64,000 nt of DNA from contig NC_057847.1 of NCBI RefSeq assembly GCF_910594005.1, forward strand, positions 20,310,001-20,374,000, written 5' to 3'. Positions 1 to 11,567 of the stretch are shown here, piece after piece. The DNA is from Cervus elaphus (lineage: Eukaryota > Chordata > Mammalia > Artiodactyla > Cervidae). Position 1 is the first letter of the stretch. Each line of letters starts with the position of its first letter. The position numbers were made by a program, and so were the translations under genes. Under the pieces are notes generated by a model, which saw nothing but the letters and a program-made list of their open reading frames with translations, was not told the DNA's origin and did no database searches.

Positions 1-50
1 TATGGGATCACACAGAGTCGAACACAACTGAAGTGACAGCAGCAGCATCA
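1..50 (+). mobile_element. Bov-tA SINE, 3' end (cut by window start)
   Basis: The first bases match the 3' end shared by Bov-tA SINEs and BovB, the stretch reading roughly GGGTCACAAAGAGTCG followed by an ACACAACTGA-like end. The rest of the element lies outside the window. A short AGC-rich stretch follows. Confidence 0.75.
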
Positions 51-547
51 GCATTGTTTGATAGTTATATGCATTTGAAGGTATATCCTATGAAGGAGGA
101 AGAAAAGATGTTTGCTTTAAACTGGCAGTGGTCTCAAATCTTTTTGGTACCAGGGACTGATTTCATGGAAGACAATTTTTCCATGGACCAGGGGTGGGGG
201 ATAGTTTCAGAATGCTACAAGTGCATTACATTTATTGTGCACTTTATTTCTAATCTAATGTTGCTGCTAATTTGACAGGAGGTACTAGTCCTCAGCCCAG
301 AGGTTGGGACTCCTGCTTTAAAGGATAAAACTAGGGCAAATTATAAGGGTTACAAGAATACAGATTAAGGATTAATGCGGGGAGAGAGCTTTTCTGCAGT
401 AAACAAATGGGTGTCCAATATTGGAACGGATTGCCTGGAGAAGAAATGAAATTAAAGGTGACACATGTAAGAAGGAAGAATATCATGACCGCATTTGGTG
501 GAGGCTGGGCCTCATCAGGGAGGCACAATTTGAAATGCCAATAGGGA
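51..547. other. No feature recognised
   Basis: Non-coding sequence without a recognisable repeat. The short reading frames here have no domain and no sign of codon bias. Confidence 0.5.
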
Positions 548-655
548 GCTACCCAGTACTCTTGCCTGGAAAGTCCCATGGACAGAGGAGCCTGGTAGGC
601 TGCAGTCCATGGGGTTGCGAAGAGTCAGACACGACTGAGCGACTTCACTTTCACC
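548..655 (+). mobile_element. Bov-tA SINE, 5'-truncated
   Basis: Only the BovB-derived body is present, from the CCAGTACTCTTGCCTGG region to the GACACGACTGAGCGACTT end. The tRNA-like head is missing, as expected from 5' truncation during reverse transcription. No convincing target duplication is visible. Confidence 0.85.
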
Positions 656-3015
656 TAGGTAATAAACACGAACTACTAAAGCATGGTGAAGGAAAAAATA
701 AAGAAAGAAAGAGCAATAAAAAGGATGAGGCTATGGAAAACCAAAGGACATCTGCTGCTCAGCTCTGGAAGATGGTTGCTTATGAGAATGCTGACCTTGA
801 GGAGCTAGGTCTTCAGAAGTTTCAAAAGAAGCTGAGAATCTGGCTTTTTAAATGAAATCTCCCAATAATCAGGATATCTTTACTAATTTGCTTCTGATGT
901 ACAAATACTATGAAGTTTAAAACTGTAGTCCAGATAAAACTTATCTAGAACTTATTCTTTTTTTTTTTAATTTTGGTACTTTAAAAATGAGTCATCAAAA
1001 AGAATTAATTCTATCATTACATCTCTGCATTTCAATTTCCAAAAACCTTACATTTATATCTCATTATGGATTGCTGTTTCCATAAAATTACCTTGGGAAA
1101 ATATCTCATTTGCTACAGTTTGAATTTGATATTAAGGTAGCCGTTAGACCAGCACCTTTCTGTTAAGTCCTGAATATGATGGCCCATTTCTGAGGGGAGG
1201 ACATTTATGAAAGTTCTAGTTGTATTGCAGAATATATCATCCTTACCACATATTCAGAGATACAATTATATGTCTCATTGTTTAAATTAATTTGTGAACA
1301 TATGTCTTTTCTCCTGATATGATAGGAACCTTCTTAAAGCATCAAGCCTTAGATTTCCTGTTTCTGTCCTCTGTATTGCTTGCCACCGTTTGGATCATAC
1401 AATATTTGCTCAAAAATACTTAGTTCACAAGGTCCTATATCAAATAATATAACTGAACATATTCCTGGCCAAAAAGAAAAGTTAGAACAAGGGAGCCAGA
1501 AAATTTATTCAGCCCTACGCTCTACAGCCTCACCATCATCACTACCACAACCTCCCAGCCTCTCAGCTGACCTATCCCTCTTCAATTTTTAACATCATTT
1601 TTGTTTCCCCAAGTCTTCAGGAGCTCCCCAACAGGCAGTGACTGAACATTTTGTTCACTGTTTTGAATGTCAAAAAGAAACAAAAAACAAAATCAGACAA
1701 AATCTTTCTGTGTTCCACACATCACATCTTATGTGACTGTGGCCTTGGTAGGAATGTGCATTGTAGGGAAACTTAGATGGGATTTATCAACCAACACATG
1801 GGAAATGCCTCGGTACTTATTCCTTTCCTTTCTTTCTTTCAAATTCATGTAGATGTTACAGTATTAGTCAGTATTCATAATATCTCCAGTAGGGGTCCCA
1901 TGGCAGATGTTGGGTTTCTACAAATCAGGTTGATTACCCAAACCTGGCAAGTGGCATTTGACAACAGAGAAGAGTAAGGAATCTTCAAGCATATAGAGTC
2001 TTCAACTTTCCATTTACCCATCAGACACTCATATTTTGAGTTATAAAATAATTTTGTGTTTAAAGAACATTTAATTACCAGAATTCAGACAACTTTATGC
2101 AAAAAAGAACCCCTCCACACACACACACATATGACTCCTTTGCTTGTATCAAATAAAATAAAAAAATTTAAGGAGCCATATATAAGGTTTTTGGCAATCA
2201 GATATATTACCTTTTAAAACAGGTGGTAAAAGATAAATTTAGCACAACTGGGGTCTAAAGAAGCTTCATTAAAAAAAAAAAAAAAAACTTTTAAAAATGT
2301 CTAGTTCCACAGAAAGAGTCTCAGAATCAAAAACTAGTTTCAGAAATGTCCATGCACCAAGAGAGGAAGGTGCTAAGCTATGGTGCTGCGGGCATGTGCC
2401 CTGGGCAGGGCTTCTGACTTTTCAAGGTCTCCTGGTTTTCACTTTACTATTTCCTGATCTGACCTAGTTGTGTTCTACCTTCCCTGCCAGGAAGCTTTAT
2501 TTCCTTTAACTTATTTCTTTACCTCCATCTAACTTCTGCACACTCAGTGCATTCTTTTGCCTGACTATTCCTCCAAATGTGACACATCCCTTACTTTCTT
2601 CTCCATTGATGGAGGAGTTATTTGGCTTTCATGAAAGCATTTTTCACAGAGAGACAAAAAAGTCTATGTCCTGCTGTGTATTTCTGCTTCAAACATCACC
2701 TCTGAGGACACAACTTGCATTGGAAATGGTTGACCAGAATTCTGGGCATGACAGTACATAAACCTCAATGCTAGGACAGTCTTCTTAGATCCTGAAATGC
2801 TGCAGAGCAGTACAAAAAAGAGAAACATGCTCTCTGCTATTTTATGTCACCTTCTAGTCCTGAAAGAACAAAGGGTACCAAACAGCAGACAATTTCTCTA
2901 AAAATGCAGCTCTTTTGCTGACTCTGAGTGTTAGATCTAAGTCCAGCTAAAGCAGTAGCAAGGTGTTACTTGGCCTTTTTTATTTTTTTTCAATCTATAG
3001 CCAAAAGAAAGCAAT
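656..3015. other. No gene recognised; short simple repeats only
   Basis: Unassigned AT-rich sequence. It holds a T11 run near 958-968, a short CA run near 2118-2131 and an A17 run at 2271-2287. No reading frame looks real. Confidence 0.45.
2271..2287. repeat. Poly(A) run, 17 nt
   Basis: Uninterrupted A17. It could be the tail of an unrecognised retrocopy, but nothing identifiable lies directly upstream. Confidence 0.9.
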
Positions 3016-3019
3016 GTCT

Positions 3020-3564
3020 TGTTTATCTGGATTACTGGACCAGCTTCTTACTTGTTCCCAACTTCTGCCCTTGCTTCTCTCATCCCTTCCAGTTTATTCT
3101 CCAAGAGCAGCCAAAGTGAAGCCTTGAAAAAACATCAGAGTCTTCCACTCCAAATTCAACAGTTCTGACTCTCAAATGGGATCAATACTGTGCTGACCTC
3201 ATTAATTACCCCCTCAATACTGCCCACCCTACTAAAGCCTCAACAGTTTCTCTGCTGTTCCTTGAAAACACCAGGTGGTCTCTAGTACTAGGGCATCTGC
3301 AACAGAGGCTCCTCTGCTGAAATCACTTTCTCATAGACATCACTGCCTTCAAGATTGTTCGTATATCAACATCTCAGAGAGACCTGCTTCAACCAGGCTA
3401 TAACAGATCAAAATTCTTTTTTCTACTATACCTCCAACACCTTTCATCCTAATCTACTTTTCATTTGTCCATATCATTAATTATGTCATTTGGATATTAT
3501 CTGTTTACAATGGAGGTCTACAAAGGCAGGGATCTTTGTTTTATTCACCCACTTAATTACCTAA
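3020..3564 (+). mobile_element. L2 LINE 3' region, first part
   Basis: Resembles the L2 3' region by recall: a run of CCTT-rich and TTCCTTGAA-like segments, then a CAAAGGCAGGGATCTTTGTT-like stretch near 3520-3540. It is interrupted by BovB copy A and resumes at 7647 with the AGTGCCTGGCATAT-like L2 end. The two halves make one continuous relic. Confidence 0.55.
3554..3564 (+). repeat. Target site duplication of BovB copy A, left
   Basis: TAATTACCTAA occurs here and again at 7636-7646, just past the BovB 3' end. About 17 bases separate this copy from the recognised 5' start near 3582, so either the element begins slightly earlier or the duplication has decayed on its right side. Confidence 0.7.
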
Positions 3565-3804
3565 GAGACTTACTATAAATAGTGGAGTAGAAGGACATGC
3601 GCTCATTTTCTCCTGTGAGAAATCCAAAATTACAACTCACTGCTGAACAACCATTGACAGGAGAATGTTGGATCCCAACAAAAAAAAAAAGATATCCCAT
3701 ATCCAAGGGCAAAGGAGAAGCCCCAGCAAGATGGCAGGAGGAGCGAAATCATGTTTAGAATCAAACCCCATACCTGCCAGAGACACTCAGAGGACTCAGA
3801 CAAA

Positions 3805-4260
3805 CCTTGTGTGCACCGGAACCCAGAGAGCCCGCAGAGACTGAGCCAGGACTGTGTGTGAGTGTCTCCTGCAGAGGTTCAGGTCAGCAACGGCCTACCA
3901 CAGGGGCAGGGACTCCGGGTGCAGCAGACCAAGGTATGGCGTAAGCCCTCTTGGAGGAGGTTGCCATTAACCCCACTGTAGAGCTGCCAGAAAGTACATA
4001 GGACTGGGGAAACAGACTCTGGGAGGGCACAAACAAAGCCTTGTACTCACAAGGACCCAGGAGAAAGGAGCAGTGACCCCAAAAGAGACTGACCCAGACT
4101 TGCCTGTGAGTGTCCAAGAATCTCTGGTGGAGGTGTGGGTCAGCAGTGGCCTCTTGCAGGGTCGGGGGCACTCAGTGCAGCAGTGTTTGCATGGGACCTT
4201 TTGAAGGATGTCAGCATTATCTTCATTACCTCCATAATTTGGCCTCAGGTCAAACAATAG
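3805..4260 (+). repeat. Two diverged ~234-bp modules in the BovB 5' UTR
   Basis: The stretch beginning CCTTGTGTGCACC at 3805 is repeated in diverged form from CCTTGTACTCACAAGG at 4039. Later landmarks repeat in the same order: an AGAGACTGA block, a GTGAGTGTC block, a GGTCAGCA block and a GTGCAGCAG block. Tandem 5' modules serve as promoters in some LINEs; that role here is inference. Confidence 0.65.
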
Positions 4261-4813
4261 AGGGGAACACAGCCCCGCCCATCAACAGAAAATTGGATTA
4301 AAGGTTTACTGAGCATGGCCCCGCCCATCAGAACAAGACCCAGTTCCCTCTCAGTCAGTCTATCCCATCAGGAATCTTCCATAAGCTTCTTATCCTTATC
4401 CATCAGAGAGCCAACAGAATGAAAATCACAATCACAGAAAAGTAATCAAACTGATCACATGGACCACAGCCTTGTCTACCTCAATGAAACTATGAGCCAT
4501 GCCATGCAGGGCCACCCAAGATGGACGGGCCATGGTGGAGAGGTCTGACAGAATGTGATCCACTGGAGAAGGGAATGGCAAACCACTTCAGTGTTCTTGC
4601 CTTGAGAACCCCATGAACAGTATGAAAAGGCAAAAAGACAGGACACTGAAAGATGAACTCCCCAGGTCACTAGGTGCCCAATATGCTACTGGAGATCAGT
4701 GGAGAAATAACTCCAGAAAGAATGAAGAGACAGAGCCAAAGCAAAAACAACACCCAGTTGTGGATGTGACTGGGGATGAAAGTAAAGTCTGATGCTATAA
4801 AGAGCAATACTGC

Positions 4814-7628
4814 ATAAGAACCTAGAATGCTAAGTCCAGGAATCAAGTCAAATTGGAAGTGGTCAAACAGAAGATGGCAAGAGTGAACGTCGACATTTTA
4901 GGAATCAGTGAACTAAAATGGACTGGAATGGGTGAATTTAACCCAGATGACCATTATATCTACTAGAGTGGACAAGAATCCCTTAGAAGAGCTGGAATAG
5001 CCATCATAGTCAACAAAAGAGTCTGAAATGTAGTACTTGGATGCAATCTCAAAAACAGAATAATCTTTGTTCATACTCAAGGCAAACCATTCAATATCAC
5101 AGTAAACCAAGTCTATGCCCTGACCAATAATGCTGAAGAAGCTGAAGTTGAACAGTTCTATGAAGACCTACAAGATCTTCCAGAACTAACACATAAAAAA
5201 GATGTCATTTTCATTATAGGGAACTGGAATGCAAAAGTAGGAAGTAAAGAGATACTTGGAGTAACAGGGAAATTTGGCCGTGGAGTACAAAACTAACTAG
5301 GTCAAAGCCTAACAGAGTTTTGCCAAGAGAATGCACTGGTCATAGCAAACATCCTCTTCAACAACACAAGAGAAGACTCTACACATGGATATCACCAGAT
5401 GGTCAATACCAAAATCAGATTGATTATATTCTTTGCAGCAAAAGATGGAGAAGCTTCATACAGTCAGCAAAAACAAGACAGGAGCTGACTGTGGCTCAGA
5501 TCATGAACTCCTTATTGCCAAATTCAGACTTAAATTGAAGAAAGTAGGGAAAACCATTCAGGAATGGTTTAGACCATTCAGGAATGACCTAAATCAAATC
5601 CCTTATGATAATACAACGGAAGTGACAAATAGAGTCAAGGGATTAGATCTGATAGACAGAGTGCCTGAAGAGCTATGAATAGAGATTCGTGACATTGTAC
5701 AGGAGGCAGTGATCAAGACCATCCCCAACAAAAAGAAATGAAAAAAGGCAAAATGGTTGTCTGAGGAGGCCTTACAAATATTTGAGAAAAGAAGAGAAGT
5801 AAAGAGCAAAGGAGAAAAGGAAAGATATACCCATTTGAATGCAGAGTTCCAAAGAATAGCACGGAGAGATAAGAAAGCTTTCCTCAGTGATCAAAGCAAA
5901 GGAATAGAGGAAAACAATAGAATGGGAAAGACTAGAGATGTCGTCAAGAAAATTAGAGACACCAAGGGAACATTTCATGCAAAAATGGGCACAATACAGG
6001 ACAGAAATGGTATGGACCTAACAGAAGCAGAAGATATTAAGAAGAAGTGGCAAGGATACACAGAAGAACTATACAAAAAAGGTCTTCATGACCCAGATAA
6101 TCATGATGGTATGATCACTCACCTAGAGCCAGACACCCTGGAATGTGAAGTCAAGTGGGCCTTAGGAAGCATCACTATGAACAAAGCTAGTAGAGGTGAC
6201 AGAATTCCAGTTGAGCTATTTCAAATCCTAAAAGATGATGCTGTGAAAGTGCTGCACTCAGTACACCAGCAAATTTGGAAAACTCAGCAGTGGCCACGGG
6301 ACTGGAAAAGGTCAGTTTTCATTCAGTCCCAAAGAAAGGCAATGCCAAAGAATGCTCAAACTACTGTACAATTGCACTCAAATCACACGAAAGTAATGCT
6401 TAAAACTCTCCAAGCCAGGTTTCAACAGTATGTGAACTGTGAACTTCCCAGATGTTCAATCTGGATTTAGAGAGGGCAGAGGAATCAGAGATCAAATTGC
6501 CAACATCTGCTGGATCATTGAAAAAGCAAGAGAGCTCCAGAAAAACATCTACTTCTGCTTTATTGACTATATCAAAGCCTTTGACTGTGTGGATCATAAC
6601 TACTATGGAAAATTCTTAAAGAGATGGGAATACCAGATCACCTGACTGCCTCCTGATAAATCTGTATGCAGGTCAAGAGAGAACAGTTAGAACTGGACAT
6701 GGAACAACAGACTAGTTCAAAATTGGGAAAGGAGTACGTCAAGGCTGAATATTGTCACCCTGCTTATTTAACTTATATGCAGAGTACATCATGGGAAACA
6801 GCAGGATGGATGAAGCACAAGCTGGAATCAAGATTTCCAGGAGAAATATCAATTACCTCAGATATGCAGATGACACCACCCTTGTGGCAGAAAGCAAAGA
6901 ACTAAAGAGCCTCTTGATGAAAGTGAAAGAGGAGAGTGAAAAATTTGGCTTAAAACTCAACATTCAGAAAACTAAGATCATAGCATCTGGTCCCATCACT
7001 TCATGGCAAATAGATGGAGAAACAAGGGAAACAGTGACAGACTATTTTCTTAGACTCCAAAATCACTGTAGATGGTAACTGCAGCCATGAAACTAAAAGA
7101 CACTTGCTCCTTGGAAGAATAGTTTTGACCATCCTAGACAGCATATTTAAAAGCAGAGACATTACTTTGCCAACAAAGGTCTGTCTAGTCAAAGCTATGG
7201 CTTTTCCAGTAGTCATGTATAGATGTGAGAGTTGGACTATAAAGAAAGCTGAGTGCCAAAGAATTGATGCTTTTGAACTGTGGTGTTGGAGAAGACTCTT
7301 GAGAGTCCCTTGGACTGCAAGGAGATACAACCAGTTCATCCTAAAGGAAATCAGTCCTGCATATTCATTGGAAGGACTGATGCTGAAGCTGAAATTCCAA
7401 TACTTTGGCCACCAGATGCAAAGAACTGACTCATTTGAAAAGATACTGATGCTGGGAAAGATTGAAGGTGAGAGGAGAAGGGGATGACAGAGGATGAAAT
7501 GGTTGGATGGCATCACCAACTCAATGGACATGAGTTTGAGTAAGCTCCAGGAGTGGGTGACAGAGAGGGAAGCCTGGGGTGCTGCAGTCCATGGGGTCAC
7601 AAAGAGTCGGACATGACTGGGTGACTGA
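4814..7628 (+). pseudogene. BovB endonuclease-reverse transcriptase ORF, copy A (broken)
   Basis: Remains of the single BovB protein: an N-terminal APE-like endonuclease that nicks DNA and a reverse transcriptase that copies the element RNA. In the GTWNV box the tryptophan codon is TAG at 4823-4825. Further in-frame stops are TAG at 4964-4966 and TGA at 5024-5026. The endonuclease SDH motif survives at 5496-5504 but lies in another frame from the preceding DYILC segment, consistent with one lost C near 5480. The linker and start of the RT region are open from 5757 to 6470. The catalytic YADD box is intact at 6863-6874 within an open stretch 6752-7078. A C-terminal segment is open from 7104 to 7487. 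Another CGA-to-TGA change sits near the natural end. Not functional. Confidence 0.9.
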
Positions 7629-7635
7629 ACTGAAC

Positions 7636-7646
7636 TAATTACCTAA
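7636..7646 (+). repeat. Target site duplication of BovB copy A, right
   Basis: TAATTACCTAA, identical to 3554-3564, directly after the BovB end. Confidence 0.75.
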
Positions 7647-7705
7647 AACAGTGCCTGGCATATGTGTGGTAGACTCTCCATTAAATTTGTTGAATAAATT
7701 GATTA
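7647..7705 (+). mobile_element. L2 LINE 3' end, second part
   Basis: Continues the L2 interrupted at 3564. It reads an AGTGCCTGGCATATG-like motif and a TTTGTTGAATAAATTGATTAA-like tail, the usual L2 end. Confidence 0.6.
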
Positions 7706-8320
7706 ATGGTAAATTGGCTTTTTCTTGAAGAAAAAAAATATTGTTAACAAAGTATTTGTAATTCACAATTATCGATTAATCAAAAACTTCATGCTCAGAT
7801 TTCAAACTCATTGACTTATTTCCCCCCACGCCCCTCCCACAAAAGATTTATGGAACACCTTCAATACTCAAAGCATAAAAGTAAGCTGTAAGATTCCAGG
7901 TTAATTTGAGTTAGCAAGTGAATAGAAAATTTGGAGAGCATTTTTTAATTGCCTCCACCTAGGAAAACAAACCCACTTTTGCTCTCAGACTAGTTGACCA
8001 CTCTCAGGTACAAAGACATGGGAACTAGAATGTTCATACAGTATCAAAACTATCTCCAGAACTTCGGTTCAATATCAAAATTCTCTCCTGCTGTTTAGTG
8101 CAGTTAGGCAAACTCATTCCTGGATCTGAAGCTTTTCCTGACAGCATGCCCTTGACCATGGCCCATGACTCTGACTCAGACTCCCTGGTCTCCTAGTGAT
8201 TCTTTTTAGTCCTTGCTTTCTAGTTTCCTTGCTCTCTAGGTTTTTTGACTGTGCACACTCATACTCTCAGTTTGTCCCTTGAATCTTAGCTGATTTTCCA
8301 AATATTGACCTATATTATAT
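7706..8320. other. No feature recognised
   Basis: Unassigned sequence between two BovB insertions. No open frame or repeat was recognised. Confidence 0.45.
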
Positions 8321-8653
8321 AGATCCCCTTCATGAGTCACTGCCTTGTTGTTGTGAAGGGGCTTACATAACCTGATGAAGCTATGAGCCATATTGTGTTG
8401 GGCCACCCAAAACAGATGGGTCATAGTGGAGTTCTAAAAAATGTGATCCACTGGAGGGGGGAATGGCAAGCCACTCCAGTATATCTGCCCTGAGAACCTC
8501 ACGAACTGTATAAGAGGACAAAAATATACGACACCAAAAGATGAGTCTCCCAGGTCTGAAGGTGTCTGATATGCTACTGGGGAAGAGCAGAGAACTCCTA
8601 ACAGCCCCAGAAAGAATGAAGTTGCTGGGCCAAAGTGGAAATGACACTCAGTT

Positions 8654-11555
8654 ATGGATGTCTCTGGTGATGAAAGTAAAATCCGATGTTGCAAAGAACA
8701 GTATTGCATAGGAACCTGGAATGTTAGGTCCGCGAATCAAGGTAAACTGGACATGGTCAAGCAGGAGATGGTAAGAATAAACATCAATGTCTTAGGAATC
8801 AGTGAACTAAAATGGACCGGAATGGGAGAATTTAATTCAGATGACCATTATGTCTACTACTGTGGGCAAGAATGCCGTAAAAGAAATGGAATAGCCCTCA
8901 TAATCAACAAAAGAATCTGAAACTTGGTACTTGGGTGCAACCTCAAAAACAACAGAATGATCTTGGTTCATTTCCAAGGCAAGCCATTCAACATCACAGT
9001 AATCCAAGTCTATGCCCCTACCATTGATGCTGAAGATGCTGAAGTTGATCAGTTTTAAGAAGACCTAAAAGACCTCTAGAACTAACACCAAATAAAGATG
9101 TTCTATTCATCATTGGGGATTGGAATGCAAAAGTAGGAAGTCAAGAGATACCTCGAATAACAGGCAAATTTGGCCTTGGAGAGCAAAATGTAGCAGGACA
9201 AAGGCTAACTGAATTCTGCCAAGAGAATGCATTGGTTATAGCAAACACCCTTTTTCAACAACACGAGCAACAACATTACACATGGACATCACCAAACAAC
9301 CAATACCAAAATCAAATTGATTACATTCTTTGTAGCCAAAGATGGAAAAGCTGCATACAGTCAGAAAAAAATGAGACCTGGACTTAAAGGTGGCTCAGAT
9401 CGCCAGTTTCTCATAGCAAAATTCAGGCTTAAACTAAAGAAAGAAGGCTAAACCACTAGGCCAGCCAGGTGCAACTCAAATCAGATTACCTATGAATATG
9501 CAGTGGAGGTAGCAAATAGACTCAAGGGATTAGATCTGGTAGGCAGAGTACCTGAAGAACTATGGACGGAAGTCCGTAATATTGTACAGAAGGCAGCGCA
9601 CAAAACCAAAGAAAAAGAAAAGCAAGAAGGCAAAGTGGTTATCGGAGGAGGCCTTACAAATAGTTAAAAAAAAAAAAAAGAGAAGCAAAAAGCAAGGGAA
9701 AAATGGAAAGATATATCCAACTAAATGCAGATTTCCAAAGAACATGGAAAGATAAGAAGGCCTTCTTCAATGAACAGTGTATAAAACTAGAAGAAAACAA
9801 CAGAAGGGCAAAGACTAGAGATCTCTTCAGGAAAATCGGGAATATCAAATGAACATTTTGCCCAAAGATGGGCACAATAAAGGACATAAATGGTAGAGAC
9901 CTAGTAGTCCCTGAAGAGATCAAGAAGAGGTGGAAAGAATGCATGGAAGAACTGTATAAAAAAAGATCCAAATGAACTGCATTGCTATGATGGTGTGGTC
10001 AGCCACCCAGAACCAACCATTCTAGAGAGTAAAGTGGGTCTTAGGAAGCACTGCTGTTAATAAAGCTAGTGGATGCAATGGAATTCCAATAGAACTATTC
10101 AAAACCCTAAACCCTAAAGGATGATGACATCAAGGTGTTACATTCAATATGTCAGCAAATCTGGAAGACCCAGCAGTGGCCACAGGACTGGAAAAGGTCA
10201 ATCCTCATCCCAATCCCCAAGAAGGGTAGTAGTAAAGAATGTGCTAACCATCGGACTCATCTCCTGTGCTAGTAAGGTCATGCTTAAAATCTTGCACGCT
10301 AGGCTTCAGCATTATGTGAATCAAGAACTTCCAGATGCCCAAGCTGGGTTTAGAAAAGAAAGAAGAACCAGAGATCAAATTGCCAACATTCACTGAATTA
10401 TAGAGAAAGCTAAGGAATTCTAGAGAGACATCTACCTTTGTTTCATTGACTATCGCAAAGCCTTTGACTGTGTGGATCATAATAAACTGTGGAAAGCTCT
10501 TAAAGAGATGGAAATAACAGACCATCTTACCTGTCTCCTGAGAAACCTGTATGCGGGTCAAAAAGCAACAGTCTAGAACCCTGTATGGAATAACTGGCGG
10601 GTCAAAAAGCAATAGTCTAGAACCCTGTATGGAAAAACTGATTGGTTCAAGATTGAGAAAGGAGTATGACAAGATTGTCTGTGTCATCCTACGTGTTTAA
10701 TCTATACACTGAGCACATTATGAGACATGCCAGGCTGGATGAGTTACAAGCTGGAATCAAGATAGGCAGGAGAAACATCAACAACCTCTGATATGTGGAT
10801 GATTCCACCCTAGTGGCAGAAAGTGAAGAGGAACTAAAGAGCCTCATGATGAGGGTGAAGGAGGAGAGTGAAAGAGCTGGCTTAAAACTAAATATTAAAA
10901 AAACCTAAGATCACAGCATCTGTCCCCATTACCTCATGGCAAATAGAGGACAAAAAGGTGGAAGTATTAACAGATTTCCTCTTCTTGGGCTCTAAAATCA
11001 CTGCAGATGGTGACTGCAGGCATGAAATCAGAAGATGTTTGCTTCTTGGCAGGAAAGCTAGACAAACCTAGCAGTGTGTTTCAATTTTGTGGTGTGTTGA
11101 AAAGCAGACAGTACTCTGCTGAAAATATCCATATAGTCAAGGCTATGTTCTTCCCAGTGTGGTTGTGAGAGCTGGACCATAAAGAAGGTGGAGGGCCAAA
11201 GAATTGGTGCCTTTGAATTGTGGTGCTGCAGAAACTCCCGAGAGTCCCTTGGACAGCAAGGAGATTAAACCAGTCAATCTCAAGGGAAATCAACCCTGAA
11301 TACTTGTTGGAAGGACTGAAACTGAAGCTGAAACTCCAGTATTTGGTCATCTGATGTAAACACCTGACTGATTGGAAAAGTCCCTGATGCTGGGAAAGAC
11401 TGAGAGCAGGAGAAAAGGGCATCAGAGGATGAGATGGCTGGATGACATCACCGATGCAATGGACATGACCTTGGGCAAACTTCGGGAGATGGTGAGGGAC
11501 AGAGAGGCCTGGTGTGCTGCATTCCATGGGGTCGCAAAGAGCTGGACATGACTGG
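8654..11555 (+). pseudogene. BovB endonuclease-reverse transcriptase ORF, copy B (broken)
   Basis: Decayed protein-coding region of copy B. The first 88 codons (8654-8920) are open and include the GTWNVRS endonuclease box at about 8711-8731 and the following ISELKWTG segment. The frame then ends at a TGA (8918-8920), at the same codon where copy A has a TGA. Downstream the frame is broken repeatedly. The RT catalytic box reads YVDD at 10792-10803 and is directly preceded by a TGA (10789-10791). The 44-bp duplication upstream of it also shifts the frame, since 44 is not a multiple of three. Not functional. Confidence 0.88.
10553..10640 (+). repeat. 44-bp tandem duplication inside BovB copy B
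   Basis: Units 10553-10596 and 10597-10640 differ at about two positions. Related BovB copies have only one unit, so this arose after insertion or in the source copy. Confidence 0.9.
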
Positions 11556-11567
11556 GAGACTGAACAG

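Larger units (their letters stand above)
3582..7635 (+). mobile_element. BovB (RTE-type LINE), near full length, copy A
   Basis: About 4.05 kb. Order: a 5' untranslated part (3582 to about 4780) containing two related modules of about 234 bp; an endonuclease region (about 4790-5560); a linker; a reverse transcriptase region (about 6100-7080); and the C-terminal and 3' region ending in CTGAACTGAAC. This autonomous non-LTR retrotransposon copies its RNA at a nicked target. The copy is dead: two tryptophan/tyrosine-region stops and a TGA lie in the endonuclease, frameshifts break the frame near 5480 and elsewhere, and the frame does not run through. An 11-bp flanking duplication and a flanking L2 define the insertion. 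The first ~100 bases also resemble the 5' end of bovine L1 as I remember it; this needs alignment. Confidence 0.92.
8325..11567 (+). mobile_element. BovB LINE, older copy B
   Basis: About 3.2 kb. It starts near the GTGAAGGGGCTTACATAA region, passes through endonuclease and RT regions, and ends at GGACATGACTGGGAGACTGA. It lacks the 5' modules of copy A and is more diverged, so it appears to be an older or different subfamily. It carries many stops and indels, an A-run at 9665-9679 and a 44-bp tandem duplication at 10553-10640. No convincing target duplication was found. Confidence 0.92.

Noticed and set aside
3884..4301. Overlapping frames on both strands near 4 kb
   Set aside because: They fall in the BovB 5' untranslated modules, which are GC-richer and so have fewer stops.
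7001..7600. 199-residue minus-strand frame
   Set aside because: Exact shadow of the BovB C-terminal coding region on the opposite strand.
10102..10117. Telomere-like AACCCTAAACCCTAAA
   Set aside because: Only two units inside BovB copy B, explained by a 7-bp duplication of BovB sequence.
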